Source: Prevotella sp.
Lineage (GTDB): Bacteria; Bacteroidota; Bacteroidia; Bacteroidales; Bacteroidaceae
DNA length: 22,956 nt
NCBI GenBank assembly: GCA_017428805.1
Contig: JAFRQC010000072.1
Span: 1-22,956 of the forward strand
Direction of reading: 5' to 3'
The notes below the pieces were generated by a model. The model worked only from the letters and a program-made list of their open reading frames with translations. It was not told where the DNA came from and made no database searches. Shown piece after piece: positions 6,721 to 13,763 of the stretch. Position 1 is the stretch's first letter, and every line of letters starts with the position of its first letter. Made by a program: the position numbers and the translations under genes.

Positions 6721-7694
6721 TAACTCTGTCTCTTCATCATCGCAGCGGCGTAGGCCTTCAGGATGGCCTTGCGCTCCTCACTGACACTGACCTTATCCAT
6801 AAATGTCTGGGCACGGGCGTAACATTCCTCGATCTTCTGCTCGCACAACCGACGGATGCCGATCTCATCGTAGAGTGCCGTCACAGCCTTCACCTTCTCG
6901 TCGCGGTCGAATGTCTTGGCGTCAATCCAGCGCATCAGTTCCTGACGCTGCTTATCATTCGCACGGTTCACGGCATTGATGAGCATATAGGTCTTCTTGT
7001 TCGAGGTGATGTCGCCGCCGATGTTCTTGCCAAACACCTTGGGATCGCCATACACGTCTAACAGGTCATCCTGCAACTGGAATGTGAGTCCAATCTGTTC
7101 ACCAAAGCCGTAGAGATTCTCCTGATCCTCCTTCGAGGCGTCAGCGAGAATGGCACCGATCTTCAGTGCACAGGCCAGCAGCACACTCGTCTTCAGGCGA
7201 ATCATCTCGATATACTCCTCCTCACGCACGTCATCACGCGTCTCAAACTCCACGTCGAGCTGCTGTCCCTCATCAATCTCATAGGTAGTCTGCATAAACG
7301 TGGCAAACACATCCTTCAGATACTTCACATCACAGGCCTCCACACGCTCGAAAGCCTGCAACAGCATAGTGTCGCCAGAGAGAATGGCCTGATTAGCATT
7401 CCACTTCTTATGCACCGTCTCATGCCCACGACGCATATCGGCATTGTCCATCACGTCATCGTGCAACAGGGTGAAGTTATGATAGGTCTCCAGTCCGATG
7501 GCCTGCGTGATGATACGCTCAGGATCGTCCTTAAAGAGGTTATAGCCCATAAGCATCAGCACAGGCCGCACACGCTTGCCTCCCAGCGACAGCACGTACT
7601 TGATAGGTTCATACAACGAGAAGGGCTTGCGGTCGTATGCCAGACCGTCTAACGCCTCATTCACCAACTTCAATAATTCTTCAGCACTTTTCAT
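6720..7694 (-). CDS. Polyprenyl diphosphate synthase (trans-isoprenyl transferase)
   Basis: The 324 residues contain all hallmarks of trans-polyprenyl synthases. These are GGKRVRP (38-44), the first aspartate-rich motif DDVMD (79-83) followed by RRG, and the second motif DDLLD (209-213). These enzymes condense isopentenyl diphosphate onto an allylic diphosphate in the cytoplasm, supplying farnesyl or longer chains for quinones and undecaprenyl carriers. The sequence alone does not set chain length, so I give no gene symbol. It lies between tonB and tatD on the same strand and ends in TAA at the edge of a heptamer array. ispH, an earlier step of isoprenoid supply, is also in the window but in a different transcription unit. 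Confidence 0.92.
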   Translation of the reverse strand: MKSAEELLKLVNEALDGLAYDRKPFSLYEPIKYVLSLGGKRVRPVLMLMGYNLFKDDPERIITQAIGLETYHNFTLLHDDVMDNADMRRGHETVHKKWNANQAILSGDTMLLQAFERVEACDVKYLKDVFATFMQTTYEIDEGQQLDVEFETRDDVREEEYIEMIRLKTSVLLACALKIGAILADASKEDQENLYGFGEQIGLTFQLQDDLLDVYGDPKVFGKNIGGDITSNKKTYMLINAVNRANDKQRQELMRWIDAKTFDRDEKVKAVTALYDEIGIRRLCEQKIEECYARAQTFMDKVSVSEERKAILKAYAAAMMKRQS

Positions 7695-7695
7695 A

Positions 7696-7719
7696 TTTTA
7701 ATTTTTTAATTCTTTAATT
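7696..7719. repeat. Octamer array TTTTAATT x3 in the tonB-polyprenyl synthase spacer
   Basis: Three 8-base units (TTTTAATT, TTTTAATT, CTTTAATT) fill nearly the whole 27-base spacer between the tonB stop and the next start codon. This is AT-rich simple sequence, so chance is a less remote explanation than for other arrays. Confidence 0.65.
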
Positions 7720-7721
7720 TT

Positions 7722-8417
7722 TCATAGGTTGAACACCACGGGTATGCAGACTTTCGTGCGACAGGGTTTCGCATCCATCAGTCCTGGCTGCCACTTCGGC
7801 ATCATCCTGAGCACACGCAGCACCTCATTGTCGCAGGCACGGTTCAGATGTTCCGTCACCTCGAGGTCTGTCACGCTCCCGTCGCGATTAATAATGAACT
7901 GCGCCACTACCCTGCCCTTCACCTGCTGCGACTGGGCGGAGGCAGGATAGCGCAGGTTCTTCGTAAGCCACTTCATAAACTCAGCAGCACCGCCTGGGAA
8001 CTGTGGCAGATCCTCGACCACACGGATATCCACCGGCTCGTCGTACATATCGACCACCTCTGGCTGCTCCTGCTGATCCGGATTCTCAGGCGGTTCAGGA
8101 ATCTCTGCATTCTCAGGTGTGAGCTCTGGGGCTATTTCCACGTCGTCCTCCACCAATCGCAGGTCTTCCGTCTTGGGCGGCTCAGGTGTTGCTTCCTGTG
8201 GCAGCATCATGGGTATCTCGTCCTTATCGCGCTTCAGGGGTTCCAATTCGAGTTCGGCCTCAAGGTCGTCATCTTCTTCGAAGAAAGCCCAGCCCGAGCC
8301 GCCGCTGTTCCATTCCAGCGCCACGAAGAGCAATGCGAGCACGAGAATGAGTCCCAAGAGGAACCCTTGCACGCGCTTGCCTTCCAGATCGGCCTGACGA
8401 CTTTTCTTCTCTTCCAT
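7722..8417 (-). CDS. tonB: TonB energy-transducing protein
   Basis: This 231-residue protein has a short cytoplasmic basic start (MEEKKSRQADLEGKRVQ) and one membrane helix at about 17-35 (GFLLGLILVLALLFVALEW). A long acidic and proline-rich periplasmic spacer follows (about 40-125, with PEPP and PEPPENPDQQ). The C-terminal TonB domain begins LPQFPGGAAEFMKWL and continues through RYPASAQSQQVKGRVVAQF, typical of Bacteroidetes. It carries energy from ExbB-ExbD to outer-membrane TonB-dependent transporters. I use ATG 8417 because the upstream extension starts with TTG and lies in the leader. It has its own -7 box at 8460-8467 and is divergent from porQ. The exb cluster is about 2 kb downstream on the same strand. 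Confidence 0.92.
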   Translation of the reverse strand: MEEKKSRQADLEGKRVQGFLLGLILVLALLFVALEWNSGGSGWAFFEEDDDLEAELELEPLKRDKDEIPMMLPQEATPEPPKTEDLRLVEDDVEIAPELTPENAEIPEPPENPDQQEQPEVVDMYDEPVDIRVVEDLPQFPGGAAEFMKWLTKNLRYPASAQSQQVKGRVVAQFIINRDGSVTDLEVTEHLNRACDNEVLRVLRMMPKWQPGLMDAKPCRTKVCIPVVFNL

Positions 8418-8459
8418 AATAAATCCGGTTTTCTTCCGTTTATTAAATGAATGGTTATG

Positions 8460-8467
8460 CAAAGGTA
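8460..8467 (-). promoter_or_regulatory. -7 box of the tonB operon
   Basis: On the minus strand the sequence is TACCTTTG, matching TAnnTTTG. It lies 42 bases upstream of the tonB start. The expected -33 region (around 8488-8491) lies inside the octamer array at 8471-8502 and has no TTTG. Confidence 0.6.
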
Positions 8468-8470
8468 ACA

Positions 8471-8502
8471 AAAAAGTGAAAAGGTAAAAGAGTAAAAAGG
8501 TA
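8471..8502. repeat. Octamer array AAAAGGTA x4 between the tonB and porQ promoters
   Basis: Four units: AAAAAGTG, AAAAGGTA, AAAGAGTA, AAAAGGTA. The array occupies the space between the two divergent -7 boxes and covers the -33 position of the tonB promoter. Confidence 0.8.
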
Positions 8503-8531
8503 AAATATCGGTGAAATTAAGAATTATTTTG

Positions 8532-8539
8532 TATCTTTG
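8532..8539 (+). promoter_or_regulatory. -7 box of the porQ-cmk operon
   Basis: TATCTTTG matches the Bacteroidetes -7 consensus. No good TTTG lies 20 bases upstream. Transcription would start near 8546, leaving about 50 bases of leader before the ATG at 8597. Confidence 0.65.
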
Positions 8540-8592
8540 CAGCGATTTTAGAAAAAGGACGTGACAAAGAGGGTCAGGAAACATAGGAATCA

Positions 8593-9561
8593 GTGGATGA
8601 GTTGGCAGAAATTTCTGCCAGCCATCTGCCTCTTATCACTCCTCTCACCTCTCACCTCTCACCTCTTTCCGCCCAGGAAAGCCAGACCGCCTACAACTTC
8701 CTCCGTCTGCCCGTCAGTGCACATATCGCCGCCCTGGGTGGCGAGAATATCACCATCACTGACGATGATGCGACGGTGGTCTTCCACAACCCTGCTCTCA
8801 TCAACGGTGTCAGCGACCGCACCATCAACCTCAACTACATGACCTACATGGAGGGTGCCAAGACCGCAAGCGCCGCCTTTATCAAAGGCATCGGCGAACG
8901 GGGTACTTGGGCTGTCACCGGCCAGTATATGGACTACGGCAAGATGAAGGAGACCACAGCCGACGACGAAGACCTGGGCACCTTCTCCGCCCGTGACATC
9001 GCACTTGCTGGCTCTTTTGCCTACGCCCTCACGGAGAGGCTCAACGGCGGCATCACCGCCAAGATCATCTCCTCGCACATCGCAGGCTACAGCTCGCTGG
9101 CCGTGGGCGTGGACCTCGGACTGAACTACTTCGACGAAGATCGCGACCTCAGTCTCTCTGCCGTCGCCAAGAACCTCGGCGGACAGGTGAAGGCCTACGA
9201 CGACACGTTCGACAAAATCCCCCTCGACCTGCAGGTGGGAATCACCAAAGGCCTGGGCAATGCGCCCCTGCGCTTCTCGCTCACCCTCAGCCGGCTCAAC
9301 AACTGGGATGAAGCCTTCGGCCGTCATATCGCCATCGGCGCCGACGTGCAGCTCTCCCAGCAGATCTACGTGGCGGTAGGCTACAACTTCCGTCGCGCCA
9401 GTCAGATGAAGATCAGCGAAGCCGACAGCTCGTCATCCCACGGCGCAGGCCTCTCCATAGGCGGCGGTCTCTCGCTGGAGCGCTTCAAGCTTCACTTTGC
9501 CTATGGCAAATACCACGTCAGCGCATCATCATTAATATTTAACGTATCATACACATTATGA
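8593..9561 (+). CDS. porQ: Type IX secretion system protein PorQ, signal peptide out of frame
   Basis: The body, from about [20 protein letters not shown] onward (first base near 8671), is a PorQ-type outer-membrane beta-barrel with FHNPALI and many aromatic strand endings, closing on FNVSYTL. PorQ belongs to the type IX secretion set. The open frame of the body can only start at GTG 8593, and that N-terminus ([15 protein letters not shown]) is not a signal peptide. Four bases later, ATG 8597 opens a different frame with a classical signal sequence ([20 protein letters not shown]). The two frames meet in a heptamer array at 8636-8670. One extra TCTCACC unit would join them and give cleavage after LSA. 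As written, translation from ATG stops at 8842 after 81 residues. The stop overlaps the cmk start as ATGA. Confidence 0.85.
   Translation: MDELAEISASHLPLITPLTSHLSPLSAQESQTAYNFLRLPVSAHIAALGGENITITDDDATVVFHNPALINGVSDRTINLNYMTYMEGAKTASAAFIKGIGERGTWAVTGQYMDYGKMKETTADDEDLGTFSARDIALAGSFAYALTERLNGGITAKIISSHIAGYSSLAVGVDLGLNYFDEDRDLSLSAVAKNLGGQVKAYDDTFDKIPLDLQVGITKGLGNAPLRFSLTLSRLNNWDEAFGRHIAIGADVQLSQQIYVAVGYNFRRASQMKISEADSSSSHGAGLSIGGGLSLERFKLHFAYGKYHVSASSLIFNVSYTL
8636..8670. repeat. Heptamer array TCTCACC at the porQ signal peptide frame junction
   Basis: Three perfect TCTCACC units (8643-8663) are flanked by degenerate units TCACTCC (8636-8642) and TCTTTCC (8664-8670). The word is open in all phases on the plus strand and encodes a cycling SHLSPLT peptide. 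The minus-strand word contains a stop. Confidence 0.93.
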
Positions 9562-10256
9562 AGAAGATTACCATTGCCATCGACGGCCACTCCTCGTGCG
9601 GCAAGAGCACGATGGCCAAAGACCTCGCCCGTGAGGTGGGCTACGTCTATGTGGACACTGGCGCGATGTATCGCTCCGTCACACTCTACGCCCTCCGTCA
9701 CGACCTGTTCCGTGAGGACGGCAGCGTCAAGACAGATGCCCTCGAACAGCAGATGGCGGACATCCGCATCTCGTTCAAGTTCAACCCTGAGACGGGACGT
9801 CCTGACACCTATCTCAACGGCGAGTGCGTCGAAAAGGAGATCCGCTCGCTCGAAGTCTCCAACCACGTGAGCCCCGTGGCCGCCATCCCCTTCGTACGCA
9901 CGGCGATGGTCGCCCAGCAACAGCAGATGGGCAAGGACAAGGGTGTGGTGATGGACGGTCGCGACATCGGCACCACCGTCTTCCCTGATGCAGAACTGAA
10001 GATCTTCGTCACGGCCTCTGCCAAGGTGCGTGCCCAGCGCCGTTACGACGAACTGAAAGCCAAGGGCATGCCCGCCGACTTCGACGATATCCTGAAGAAC
10101 GTCGAGGAGCGCGACTATATTGACTCCCACCGCGAGGTCTCTCCCCTCCGCAAGGCCGACGACGCCCTCGAACTCGACAACTCCGATATGACCATCCCTG
10201 AGCAGAAGCAATGGCTTCTCGACCGTTTCAACGAAAGAGTCTCTGCCTCTGAGTAA
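9558..10256 (+). CDS. cmk: (d)CMP kinase (cytidylate kinase)
   Basis: The 232 residues begin [21 protein letters not shown], with a P-loop (GHSSCGKST, 10-18) specific to bacterial CMP kinases. [14 protein letters not shown] follows, and [21 protein letters not shown] sits in the middle; both are signatures of the family. The enzyme phosphorylates CMP and dCMP to the diphosphates in the cytoplasm. Its ATG overlaps the porQ stop by four bases, so translation of cmk is coupled to porQ. If porQ is out of frame from its ATG, coupling to this essential housekeeping gene would depend on the GTG-initiated frame or on independent initiation. From memory, porQ-cmk-ispH also lie together in Porphyromonas. 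Confidence 0.95.
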   Translation: MKKITIAIDGHSSCGKSTMAKDLAREVGYVYVDTGAMYRSVTLYALRHDLFREDGSVKTDALEQQMADIRISFKFNPETGRPDTYLNGECVEKEIRSLEVSNHVSPVAAIPFVRTAMVAQQQQMGKDKGVVMDGRDIGTTVFPDAELKIFVTASAKVRAQRRYDELKAKGMPADFDDILKNVEERDYIDSHREVSPLRKADDALELDNSDMTIPEQKQWLLDRFNERVSASE

Positions 10257-10260
10257 TCAT

Positions 10261-10288
10261 CTGTAAACTGTCAACTGTAAACTGTCAA
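10261..10288. repeat. Heptamer array CTGTAAA/CTGTCAA x4 before the FadL-type gene
   Basis: Four alternating units (CTGTAAA, CTGTCAA, CTGTAAA, CTGTCAA) fill most of the 36-base spacer after cmk and end four bases before the next start codon. CTGTAAA arrays also flank the spacer at 13655-13757. Confidence 0.9.
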
Positions 10289-10292
10289 CAAT

Positions 10293-11657
10293 ATGAAAAG
10301 ATTTACTTTCGCCTTAACCCTGGCCCTTGGCACGACCCTGGCCGCCCACGCCGGCGGTCTGATGACCAACACCAACTACCACATCGCCTTCGACCGAATG
10401 TTCGCCCGTGGCGCCACGACGGAGATCGATGCAGCCTACTCCAACCCCGCAGGTCTCGCCTGGGGACACGAAGGCTGGCAACTCTCACTCAACTTCCAGA
10501 AGCCTTGGCAGAACCGTGACATCGAGGCCTCCGTGCCTGGCTATCTCGGCACCGGCTTCGACAAGAAGTACGAGGGCGTCGCCTCGGCACCCATCGTGCC
10601 CGCCCTGTTCGCCTCTTACAAGAAGAACCGCCTCGCCTTCTCGGCCATGATCGGCATCGTGGGCAGCGGAGGCTTCGTGGAGTACGACGAGGGCATCCCC
10701 ATGTTCGAAGTGCCCCTCCGCGCCCTGCTCGCACAGGCTGGCATGATGCCCAGCGCCTACGGCTACAGCGCCAACATGAAGGGCAAGCAGTACATCTATG
10801 GTGCCCATGTGAACGTCGCCTATAAGATCAACGACTACTTCGCCGCCGCCATCGGCCTGCGCGGCAACTACTACGACGGCTACAACCGCGGCTTCGTCAA
10901 TGCCAGCATCCCCACAGGCAACATCGACCTCATCGACCTCCGTCTCGACTGCATCCAGCGTGGTTTCGGCGTGGCTCCCATCGTCAGCATCGACTATCAC
11001 AACGGTCCGCTCACCATCGCCGCCCGTTACGAGTTCCGCACGAAGATCAGCACGGAGAACGACACCAAGGAACTCTCCGCCCGCATCAAGAACACCGACC
11101 CTGCGACGGCTTCCCTTATGCCCTATATTGAGGGAGATCTGGCACTGGCACAGTTCGGTGACAAGGTGGCTGCCTATCAGGACGGCACAGAAGTGCGCTA
11201 CGATATGCCATCGCTCTTGGTGGCTGCCGTCGGCTATGAGTTCACGCCCAACTTCCGCGCCGCCCTCGAATACCACTTCTTCGACGACACGCACGCCAAG
11301 ATGTACGGTGGCCGTGAGAAGACGCTTGACCACGGCACCCACGAGATCCTCGCAGGTGTGGAATACGACATCAACGAGAAGTTCACCGTCAGCTGCGGTG
11401 GTCAGCGCACGGACTACGGTCTCAGCGACGCCTATCAGCAGAACACTTCCTTCGCCTGTGACAGCTACAGCGTAGGCCTCGGCGGCGCCTGGAACATCAA
11501 CGAAAAGATGCGCCTCAATGTCAGCTACTTCTGCTCGCTCTACAGCGACTACAAAAAAGGTCCCCTGCAGAACTACCAGGGCACGCCCTACACTGGCACA
11601 GAGACCTACTCCCGCACGAACCACGTCATCGGCGTAGGCCTCGACTACAAGTTCTAA
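10293..11657 (+). CDS. OmpP1/FadL/TodX-type outer membrane protein
   Basis: This 454-residue protein has a Sec signal peptide (MKRFTFALTLALGTTLAAHA, cleavage after residue 20). The mature N-terminus continues GGLMTNTNYHIAFDRMF and then AAYSNPAGLAW, the SNPAG motif of the FadL/OmpP1 hydrophobic-substrate channel family. The rest shows alternating beta-strand character with aromatic residues, ending GVGLDYKF with the C-terminal phenylalanine typical of outer-membrane barrels. It probably lets a hydrophobic compound cross the outer membrane; the substrate cannot be told. It is longer than the related PorV, so I do not call it PorV. It follows cmk after a heptamer spacer and ends at a terminator shared with the convergent ispH. 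Confidence 0.85.
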   Translation: MKRFTFALTLALGTTLAAHAGGLMTNTNYHIAFDRMFARGATTEIDAAYSNPAGLAWGHEGWQLSLNFQKPWQNRDIEASVPGYLGTGFDKKYEGVASAPIVPALFASYKKNRLAFSAMIGIVGSGGFVEYDEGIPMFEVPLRALLAQAGMMPSAYGYSANMKGKQYIYGAHVNVAYKINDYFAAAIGLRGNYYDGYNRGFVNASIPTGNIDLIDLRLDCIQRGFGVAPIVSIDYHNGPLTIAARYEFRTKISTENDTKELSARIKNTDPATASLMPYIEGDLALAQFGDKVAAYQDGTEVRYDMPSLLVAAVGYEFTPNFRAALEYHFFDDTHAKMYGGREKTLDHGTHEILAGVEYDINEKFTVSCGGQRTDYGLSDAYQQNTSFACDSYSVGLGGAWNINEKMRLNVSYFCSLYSDYKKGPLQNYQGTPYTGTETYSRTNHVIGVGLDYKF

Positions 11658-11696
11658 GAACTCAAAAAAAGGAAACCCAATGAGTTCCCTTTTTTT
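11658..11696. terminator. Bidirectional terminator between the FadL-type gene and ispH
   Basis: Inverted arms run A-rich to T-rich: an A7 tract with GG and AAC (11664-11676), and GTTCCC with T7 (11684-11696). The stem has one mismatch, and U tracts would form in both transcripts. An overlapping alternative pairs GAACTCA (11658) with TGAGTTC (11681). The ispH stop codon (11695-11697) lies at its edge. Confidence 0.8.
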
Positions 11697-12549
11697 ATGC
11701 AAATTGCTGTATGGCATCGCGGCATTGTTCCATGAGCCAGCGTGGTGTGGAGGTGGCTCCGCAGATGCCGACGCTCTGGATGCCTTCGAGCCAGGAGGGT
11801 TCGATTTCGTGAACATCCTCGACGAGGTGGGTGTTGGGATTGACACGCAGGCACTCGTTGTAGAGCACCTTGCCGTTGGAACTCTTACGCCCGCAGACGA
11901 AGAGGATGAGGTCGTGACGGGAAGCGAACTGCGAGATGTTCGGCATACGGTTGGCGACGGAGCGGCAGATGGTGTCGAAGCTCTTGAAGGTGGCGGAGGG
12001 CGAGATGTGCGACTGGATGTAGTCGATGATGCGGTGGTACTCGTCGAGCGACTTCGTGGTCTGGGAATAGAGGTAAATGTCGCGCGTGAAGTCGAGACGC
12101 TTCACCTCGTCGAAGTTCTCGATGACGATGGCGGAGGAGTCGGTCTGTCCCACGAGGCCCAACACCTCGGCGTGACCTTTCTTACCGAAGATCACTATTT
12201 GGCCCTCGCCCATCTCATATTGTTTCTTGATGCGCTTCTGGAGCTGGAGCACCACAGGGCAGGTGGCATCGATGATCTCGATGTTGTTGCGACGGGCGAC
12301 CTCGTAGGTCTCAGGGGGTTCGCCGTGTGCACGGAGGAGCACCTTCACATCGTGGAGTTCACGCATATCGTCGTGGTTGATGGTGACGAGGCCCATATCT
12401 TTCAGACGCTCGCACTCCATACCGTTGTGGACGATATCGCCGAGGCAATATAAAATGCCTCCTTTTTCGAGTTCTTCTTCGGCCTTGCGAATGGCGGTGG
12501 TCACACCGAAACAAAAGCCACTGCCACTGTCAATTTCAATTTGCATCAT
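11695..12549 (-). CDS. ispH: 4-hydroxy-3-methylbut-2-enyl diphosphate reductase
   Basis: The 284 residues give the last enzyme of the methylerythritol phosphate pathway, an iron-sulfur enzyme that makes isopentenyl and dimethylallyl diphosphate. The three cluster cysteines are visible: Cys13 in SGFCFGV, Cys97 in DATCPVV and Cys195 in DTICRSV. Substrate-contact motifs follow the family order: IVHN (His41), RAHGEPP (His75), GHAEV (His126), SQTT and KSSNGKVL. Two ATG codons in tandem (12549 and 12546) are both plausible; the first overlaps the meaB stop as ATGA. The product would feed the polyprenyl synthase also encoded here. Its downstream end lies inside the terminator shared with the FadL-type gene. 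Confidence 0.95.
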   Translation of the reverse strand: MMQIEIDSGSGFCFGVTTAIRKAEEELEKGGILYCLGDIVHNGMECERLKDMGLVTINHDDMRELHDVKVLLRAHGEPPETYEVARRNNIEIIDATCPVVLQLQKRIKKQYEMGEGQIVIFGKKGHAEVLGLVGQTDSSAIVIENFDEVKRLDFTRDIYLYSQTTKSLDEYHRIIDYIQSHISPSATFKSFDTICRSVANRMPNISQFASRHDLILFVCGRKSSNGKVLYNECLRVNPNTHLVEDVHEIEPSWLEGIQSVGICGATSTPRWLMEQCRDAIQQFA

Positions 12550-13640
12550 TTCTTTAATAAATTAAAATATTCGTCGAGGAGGTCCTGGGCGGCGATGAAG
12601 GAAGTCTTCTGACCAGCGAGGACGGACTGCTCGGCAGGAGTGAGCTGGGCACGGATGGCGGGATTGTTGTAGAAATTGAGGCGCAACTGCTCGTTGATGG
12701 TCTCGTACATCCAGTATTTCGACTGTTCGTTGCGGCGGTAGTCGAAGTAGCCGTTGGCACGGACAAAGTCGATGTACTGGTAGATCATATCCCACACCTC
12801 CTTGATGCCGTAGCCGTAGAAGCCGGAGTAGCAGAGCACCTTCGGCGTCCAGCCGCTCTCAGGCATAGGGAAGAAGTGGAGGGCGTTGCGGAAGTTGGTG
12901 GCAGCCATCTGGCAACGGTCCACATTGTCGCCGTCGCACTTGTTGATGACGATGCCGTCGGAGATTTCCATAATGCCGCGCTTGATGCCCTGCAGCTCGT
13001 CGCCCGTACCAGCCACCTGGATGAGCAGGAAGAAGTCGACCATCGAGTGACAGGCGGTCTCGCTCTGCCCCACTCCGACGGTCTCGACGAAGATCTTGTC
13101 GAAGCCGGCAGCCTCGCAGAGGATGATGGTCTCACGCGTCTTGCGAGCCACACCGCCGAGGGAACCTGCGGAAGGGCTGGGACGGATGAAGGAGTCGGGA
13201 TGCTGGGCGAGCTTCTCCATACGCGTCTTGTCGCCGAGGATGGAGCCTTTGGTGCGCTCGCTGGAGGGGTCGATGGCGAGGACGGCCAGACGCCCGCCCT
13301 TCTCTTTCAGCACGTGGATGCCAAACTCGTCGATACTCGTCGACTTGCCTGCGCCAGGGACGCCACTGATGCCCACACGGATACTGTTGCCGCTATAAGG
13401 CAGACACTTGTTGATGACCTCCTGGGCACGAGCCTGGTGGTCAGGATTGACGCTCTCGATGAGGGTGACGGCCTGTGAGAGGATGGTGATGTCGCCTTTG
13501 AGGATACCCTCTACCATCTCTCCGACGGAGAGTTCCCTGCGGCGTGCACGCTTGAGGTATGGGTTCACGATCGGTGGCTGGTTGACACCGCTGTTCACCT
13601 GCAAGCCTGCATATTCTGAACTGTTCTCTGGATGTTCCAT
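12546..13640 (-). CDS. meaB: MeaB/ArgK-type GTPase, methylmalonyl-CoA mutase chaperone
   Basis: The protein has 364 residues and belongs to the MeaB group of SIMIBI G proteins, which protect and load the cobalamin enzyme methylmalonyl-CoA mutase. The nucleotide-binding motifs are GVPGAGKS (93-100, P-loop), DPSS (124-127), ETVGVGQSE (186-194) and NKCD (233-236). The C-terminal FIAAQDLLDEYF fits the dimerisation helix of the family. No mutase gene lies in the window. Its start codon is 15 bases from a large inverted repeat made of heptamer arrays, which could influence its expression. The stop overlaps the ispH start by four bases, so the two are coupled. Confidence 0.93.
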   Translation of the reverse strand: MEHPENSSEYAGLQVNSGVNQPPIVNPYLKRARRRELSVGEMVEGILKGDITILSQAVTLIESVNPDHQARAQEVINKCLPYSGNSIRVGISGVPGAGKSTSIDEFGIHVLKEKGGRLAVLAIDPSSERTKGSILGDKTRMEKLAQHPDSFIRPSPSAGSLGGVARKTRETIILCEAAGFDKIFVETVGVGQSETACHSMVDFFLLIQVAGTGDELQGIKRGIMEISDGIVINKCDGDNVDRCQMAATNFRNALHFFPMPESGWTPKVLCYSGFYGYGIKEVWDMIYQYIDFVRANGYFDYRRNEQSKYWMYETINEQLRLNFYNNPAIRAQLTPAEQSVLAGQKTSFIAAQDLLDEYFNLLKK

Positions 13641-13654
13641 ATTTTTTTCTTTTT

Positions 13655-13683
13655 GTTTACAGTTTACAGTTTACGGTTTACAG
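13655..13683. repeat. Heptamer array TTTACAG x4, left arm of an inverted pair
   Basis: Units read GTTTACA, GTTTACA, GTTTACG, GTTTACA plus G. It lies 15 bases upstream of the meaB start on the minus strand. Together with 13729-13757 it forms a 29-bp inverted repeat with two non-Watson-Crick positions. Confidence 0.92.
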
Positions 13684-13728
13684 ATGATTACATCTGTAGG
13701 CAGTTGTTAGGGCTTGCCAGGTATTCAA

Positions 13729-13757
13729 CTGTAAACTGTAAACCGTAAACTGTAAAC
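13729..13757. repeat. Heptamer array CTGTAAA x4, right arm of an inverted pair
   Basis: Units read CTGTAAA, CTGTAAA, CCGTAAA, CTGTAAA plus C, the reverse complement of the left arm except for the position of the variant C. The 45 bases between the arms, taken with the last bases of the left arm, include a small perfect hairpin (CAGATG, ATTA, CATCTG at 13681-13696). Confidence 0.92.
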
Positions 13758-13763
13758 TCATTA

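Noticed and set aside
10485..11846. 453-codon minus-strand frame opposite the FadL-type gene
   Set aside because: It runs through the terminator and the ispH 3' end, has antisense-like composition, and the plus-strand gene has a signal peptide and the SNPAG motif.
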